From: Eustoma russellianum
Taxonomy: Eukaryota; Streptophyta; Magnoliopsida; Gentianales; Gentianaceae
DNA length: 64,000 nt
Assembly (NCBI GenBank): GCA_036186865.1
Contig: AP025048.1
Coordinates: 26,941,797 to 27,005,796 of the forward strand
Direction: 5' to 3'
Part shown: positions 60,199 through 64,000 of the stretch, one piece after another
How positions within the stretch are numbered: the stretch's first letter is position 1
Layout of the letters: each line of letters opens with the position of its first letter
Notes under the pieces: model-generated
The model's input: the letters and a program-made list of their open reading frames with translations, nothing else
The model's database searches: none
Told to the model about the DNA's origin: nothing
Translations under genes and position numbers: made by a program

Positions 60199-60273
60199 GT
60201 ATGATTTAAAATTTTGCAATGCTAATTTGACAAATATTATTTTGCTGCGTAGTTAAAGCTTTGCATGATTCAG
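60199..60273 (+). other. Intron-like insertion 1 in element G (75 bp, GT-AG)
   Basis: AT-rich segment beginning GTATGATTTAAAATT and ending GCATGATTCAG, inside the linker before the protease. It contains in-frame stops (TAA, TGA). Removing it joins GDVVAG to AILVCC within one codon, in frame. A GCTAAT box lies inside as a possible branch point. Confidence 0.6.
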
Positions 60274-61111
60274 GCGCTATTCTTGTGTGTTGTATGCCCG
60301 TAAATGTGTTGTTTGATAGTGGCGCCAGCCACTCCTTTATATCTAAGAAATTTGCAAAGGGATTAGACCATAATCCCATCTGGCTTAAATCACCCTATCG
60401 GATCCAAGCCGCTGGTGATCAAGTGCTTACGTCTCATTATCTGTATAAGAATTATGCGGTCGAGCTCGATGACCATCGGTTCGCGGCTGATCTGATTCCG
60501 ATTGCTATGAGTGACTTTGACATTATTCTTGGTATGGACTGGTTGTCTAAGAACCATGCCCATATTGACTGCAATCAGAAGAAAGTCACTTTCACAGCCC
60601 CGGAGCAAGAGGAAGTATCATTTCAAGGAGGCCCCAAGTTGAAGAAGTCAAAGAATATTTTTGTGAATGCAGCTCGTGCCCGTCAAGCGTTGCGAAAAGG
60701 ATGTCAAGGCTATCTTGTTTATACTCTTAGTGCCGAGCAGGAAGCGGTGGACATTTCGCAAGTTCCAGTAGTTCAAGAGTTTCTTGATGTCTTTCCAGAG
60801 GAACTACCAGGACTTCCCCCTGATCGAGAAATTTCCTTGAGATAAATCTCATCCCCGGAGCTGAGCCCATTTCTAAAGCTTCTTACCGCATGGCACCCGC
60901 TGAGCTGAAGGAACTAAAAGAGCAATTGCATGAGTTATTGGAAAAGAAGTTGATTCATCCAAGTGTGTCGCCATGGGGTGCCCCAGTTTTATTTGCAAAG
61001 AAGAAGGATGGAGGTATGCAGCTGTGTATCGATTATCGGGAACTCAACAAGATTACTGTGAAGAACAAGTATCCGTTGCCTTGGATCGACGATCTGTTCG
61101 ACCAGCTTCGG

Positions 61112-61178
61112 GTCAGTAATTACCAAGTCTTATTTCAATATAATAATCATGAATAATATCTAAAGTATCCAAATGCAG
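61112..61178 (+). other. Intron-like insertion 2 in element G RT (67 bp, GT-AG)
   Basis: Begins GTCAGTAATTACC and ends CCAAATGCAG. It separates FDQLR from GARVFSK, residues that are adjacent in this conserved RT motif. Its length is not a multiple of three, and its removal alone restores the frame (codon phase 2 before, 0 after). AT-rich, with a CTAAAG/TATCTAA-like branch region. Confidence 0.72.
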
Positions 61179-63706
61179 GGAGCTCGGGTGTTTAGCAAAG
61201 TGGACCTAAGATCTAGATATTTTCAATTGAAGATAAGAGCTGAGGATATTCCTAAGACAGCATTCAGGACGAGATATGGACATTATGAATTTCTCGTGAT
61301 GTCTTTTGGACTGACCAACGCCCCTGCAGCATTTATGGATCTTATGAATCGGGTGTTTCGGGACCAGTTGGATAAGTATGTGGTAGTCTTTATTGACGAT
61401 ATCCTGATTTATTCGCCTGATGAGGAAACTGATACAGCCCTTCTGAGGACAATACTTGGTATTCTAAGAAAGCATCAGCTCTATGCAAAATTCAGTAAAT
61501 GTGAGTTTTGGTTGCATAGTGTGTCATTTCTGGGCCATATTATTACTGAAAATGGGATTTCGGTTGATCCCAGAAAGATTGAGGCAATTACTAAGTGGCT
61601 GAGGCCGACCAATGTCAGTGAAGTAAGGAGTTTTGTCGGACTTGCCGGTTACTACCGCAAGTTTGTTGAAGGATTTTCAAGGATAGCTATGCCACTCACT
61701 AGATTGACTCAGAAGAAGACAAAATTTGTATGAATGAGGATTGTGAAAGTAGCTTTTCTGAGCTGAAGACAAGGTTGACATCTGCACCCGTTTTAGCTCA
61801 ACCCAATTCAGGAGAACAGTTTGTGATCTATAGTGATGCTTCCAAGAATGGATTGGGTTGTGTTCTTATGCAGAATGGGCATGTGATCGCGTATGCATCT
61901 CGCCAGCTTAAGCCGTTTGAGCAGAATTATCCAGTACATGACCTTAAGCTTGCAGCAGTTGTATTTGCTCTGAAGATTTGGCGTCATTATCTGTATGGTG
62001 AGAAGTGTGAGATCTTCATGGATCATAAGAGTCTGAAATACCTCTTCACTCAAAAGGAGCTGAATATGCGCCAAAGGCGATGGCTTGAGTTGATCAAGGA
62101 TTATGACATCTCTATTCAGTATCATCCAGGTAAAGCTAATAAAGTTGCTGATGCTTTGAGTCGTAAGACGAGTCATCCCCGTCAACCACCTCTACAGTGT
62201 GATATGGAAGAGTTTGATATGGAGGAAGTAGATTCGATTTCCGACGTGCTTGCAAAGTTAATAGCGGTTCCTTCTTTGATCGATAGGATTAAGGAGACTC
62301 AAGTTAAGGATGATGCATTAATAAAAGTTAAGAGCAAGCTAAAGGAGAAGTCATCTGACGATTTTGAAGTCCGTAGTGACGGCAGTTTGTGGTTTAGAGG
62401 TCGATTGTGTGTGCCTAATGATGATGCGATAAAGAGTGAAGTGCTTCAGGAAGCCCACAATTCTCGCTTGTCTATTCACCCAGGAGCAAATAAGATGTAT
62501 CACGACTTGAAGCAAAAGTTCTGGTGGCCAGGAATGAAGAATCAGATAGCAGAGTTTGTTGAGAAATGTCTTGTATGTCATAAAGTCAAAGCAGAACATC
62601 AGAGGCCAGCTGGATTATTGCAACCACTTGAGGTGCCTGAGTGGAAGTGGGATCACATCACTATGGATTTTGTGACCGATTTACCTAAGACAAGAAGCAG
62701 ATATGACACTATTTGGGTTGTTGTGGATCGTCTGACAAAGAGTGCCCATTTCATGGCGATGTCGATTAAAGCACCCATGGAAAAGTTGGCTTCTATGTAT
62801 GTTGATCAGATTGTATGTTTGCATGGAGTTCCTATGAGCATAGGTTGTGACCGAGACCCTCGCTTCACATCGAGGTTTTGGACGGCATTTCAGAAAGCGA
62901 TAGGTACGGAAGTTCGCATGAGTTCAGCCTTTCATCCCCAGACTGACGGTCAATCAGAGAGAACAATTCAAACATTAGAGGACATGTTGCGTGCTTGTGT
63001 GTTGGACTTTGGAGGTAGCTGGGATAAGAGTTTGAAGTTGGTTGAGTTTTCATACAACAACAGCTATCACAGATCTATTGGAATGGCTCCTTATGAAGCT
63101 CTTTATGGAAGAAAATGTCGATCGCCATTGTATTGGGATGAGATTGGAGATAAGATTTTCACAGGACCTGACTTAGTGGAGCAAACCAAAGAAAAGGTTA
63201 TGATTGTAAGACAAAGATTGAAGGCTGGGCAGGATAGAAGCAATGTGTTGAGTTTCAAGTAGGGGATAAGGTATTCTTGAAGGTATCTCCATCGAAAGGA
63301 GTAAAGCGGTTCGGAATTAAAGGTAAGCTTAGTCCTAGATTCATTGGACCATTTGAGATCTTGGAAAGGATTGGAGAGGTTGCTTATAGACTTGCACTAC
63401 CACCATCGTTGTCTCAATTACACAATGTGTTTCATATATCTCAATTGCGTAAGTATGTGCATGATTCGAGCCATACTATGGATGAACAACCTTTGAGGAT
63501 TGAAGCTGATATATCATATGTTGAGGAACCCGAAAGGATAATTGGTAGGGAAGTGAAAGCATTGAGAAATAAGTCTATTCCTATGGTCAAGGTACAATGG
63601 AAGAACTATTCAGTTGATGAGGCCACTTGGGAGTTAGAGGGAGACATGAAGCAAAAGTACCCATATCTCTTTGACAATTCATAAGTTTCGAGGATGAAAC
63701 TTTATT

Positions 63707-63720
63707 GAAGGGGGGAAGGA
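63707..63720 (+). other. Polypurine tract of element G
   Basis: GAAGGGGGGAAGGA immediately before the 3' LTR start TGTCGTATCC at 63721, 23 bp after the chromodomain stop at 63682-63684. Confidence 0.95.
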
Positions 63721-64000
63721 TGTCGTATCCCGAACATTCGCAGGTACTCTTATCTCTTGTCGATCTATCAAAGCCTTATCATCCTTCAGTGAAATATTCC
63801 ATATTTTATTTCTATAGATTATCTTAATATTTCTAAGCTTGTTAATGTCGAATATTCACATATTTAATTCAAGTATCGTTTATTCGCCGTGAATTATCCG
63901 ATTCTTAATATGTAGCATAACACCTTTTAATTAATTATGTCCCATGTTGTGTGATATGTGAGAAAATAATTTCCCTCCCCACACATACAATAAAATTCGG
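63721..64000 (+). repeat. Element G 3' LTR, start only
   Basis: 280 bp visible, matching 43773-44052 with two differences by eye (TTATTCCTATCG versus TTATTTCTATAG). Runs off the window. Confidence 0.96.

Larger units (their letters stand above)
60123..63684 (+). pseudogene. pol: Element G pol (protease, RT, RNase H, integrase, chromodomain), broken, with two intron-like gaps
   Basis: After a frame change near 60115, the frame reads ARVHVMTDTAVEEAG, then a 75 bp intron-like gap, then protease VLFDSGASHSFIS. A one-base deletion near 60840 precedes the RT (MAPAELKELKEQL, DYRELNKITVKNKYPLP). A 67 bp intron-like gap follows FDQLR, then GARVFSKVDL, FGLTNAPAAF and FIDDILIYS. Another deletion near 61731 leads to RNase H (YSDASKNGLGC, DHKSLKYLF, KVADALSRK) and integrase (HPGANKMYHDL, CLVCHKVK, TMDFVTDLP, CDRDPRFTS, SERTIQTLE). 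A frameshift near 63240 precedes the chromodomain (REVKALRNKSIPMVKVQWKN, about 63535-63650). The chromodomain marks it as a chromovirus. Confidence 0.93.
43773..64000 (+). mobile_element. Element G: Ty3/gypsy chromovirus (Tekay/Del-like), right end outside window
   Basis: The 5' LTR starts TGTCGTATCCCGAAC at 43773 and ends CGCTACA at 58627, split by element E; without E and one target-site copy it is about 3.36 kb. PBS, gag, protease, RT, RNase H, integrase and a C-terminal chromodomain follow, then a PPT and the start of the 3' LTR at 63721. The visible 280 bp of the 3' LTR differ from the 5' LTR at only two positions by eye. It interrupts the LINE; the 5 bp before it is ATACA, whose copy lies outside the window. 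Confidence 0.95.

Noticed and set aside
59467..60219. 250-codon minus-strand open frame over G gag
   Set aside because: Antisense shadow of the Gln/Asn-rich gag region; low-complexity translation and no known domain.

Overview
This window looks like intergenic heterochromatin from a large flowering-plant genome. Everything that can be identified is transposable-element DNA: nested LTR retrotransposons plus one LINE. I see no host gene, tRNA, rRNA or CRISPR array. The plant assignment rests on element types (Ty1/copia with UBN2-type gag, Ty3/gypsy chromovirus with a chromodomain, plant L1-type LINE with DUF4283 ORF1 and a terminal RNase H) and on the plant initiator-Met primer-binding site TGGTATCAGAGC. 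AT-richness mildly suggests a eudicot; I cannot name the species.

Layout. (1) 1-6810: copia element A, minus strand, family 1, running off the left edge; its 3.06 kb 5' LTR is 3751-6810. (2) 6811-23447: an older family-1 element D, minus strand, broken by three later events: A sits in its 3' LTR, copia element C (10313-19212, target duplication TTTTG) sits in its integrase gene, and copia element B abuts its 5' LTR. (3) 23448-34424: copia element B, minus strand, 2.58 kb LTRs, with non-matching flanks. (4) 34425-36512: AT-rich DNA with nothing recognisable. (5) 36513 to about 38150: a minus-strand gypsy-like LTR carrying two tandem arrays. (6) About 38500-43772: a degenerate plus-strand L1-type LINE. 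(7) 43773 to beyond 64000: plus-strand gypsy chromovirus G, inserted at the end of the LINE. (8) 44790-56284: a complete, young family-1 copia element E (11,495 bp, target duplication TGATT), nested inside the 5' LTR of G.

How the parts work. Each element would be transcribed from its LTR, primed by tRNA-iMet at the PBS, and encode gag and pol (protease, integrase, reverse transcriptase, RNase H; in G also a chromodomain). Nearly every copy carries stops or frameshifts, so none looks autonomous as it stands. The relative order of events is LINE then G then E, and D then A, B and C.

Most notable. Element C has lost its RNase H; its reverse transcriptase runs in frame into about 340 codons resembling the 'putative plant transposon protein' domain with a coiled-coil tail. 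G carries two short GT-AG intron-like insertions at exact points in its protease and reverse-transcriptase regions. The otherwise different families B and C share arrays of the palindrome GACATCGATCGATCGATGTC in the same part of their LTRs, while family 1 has its own iterated palindrome.
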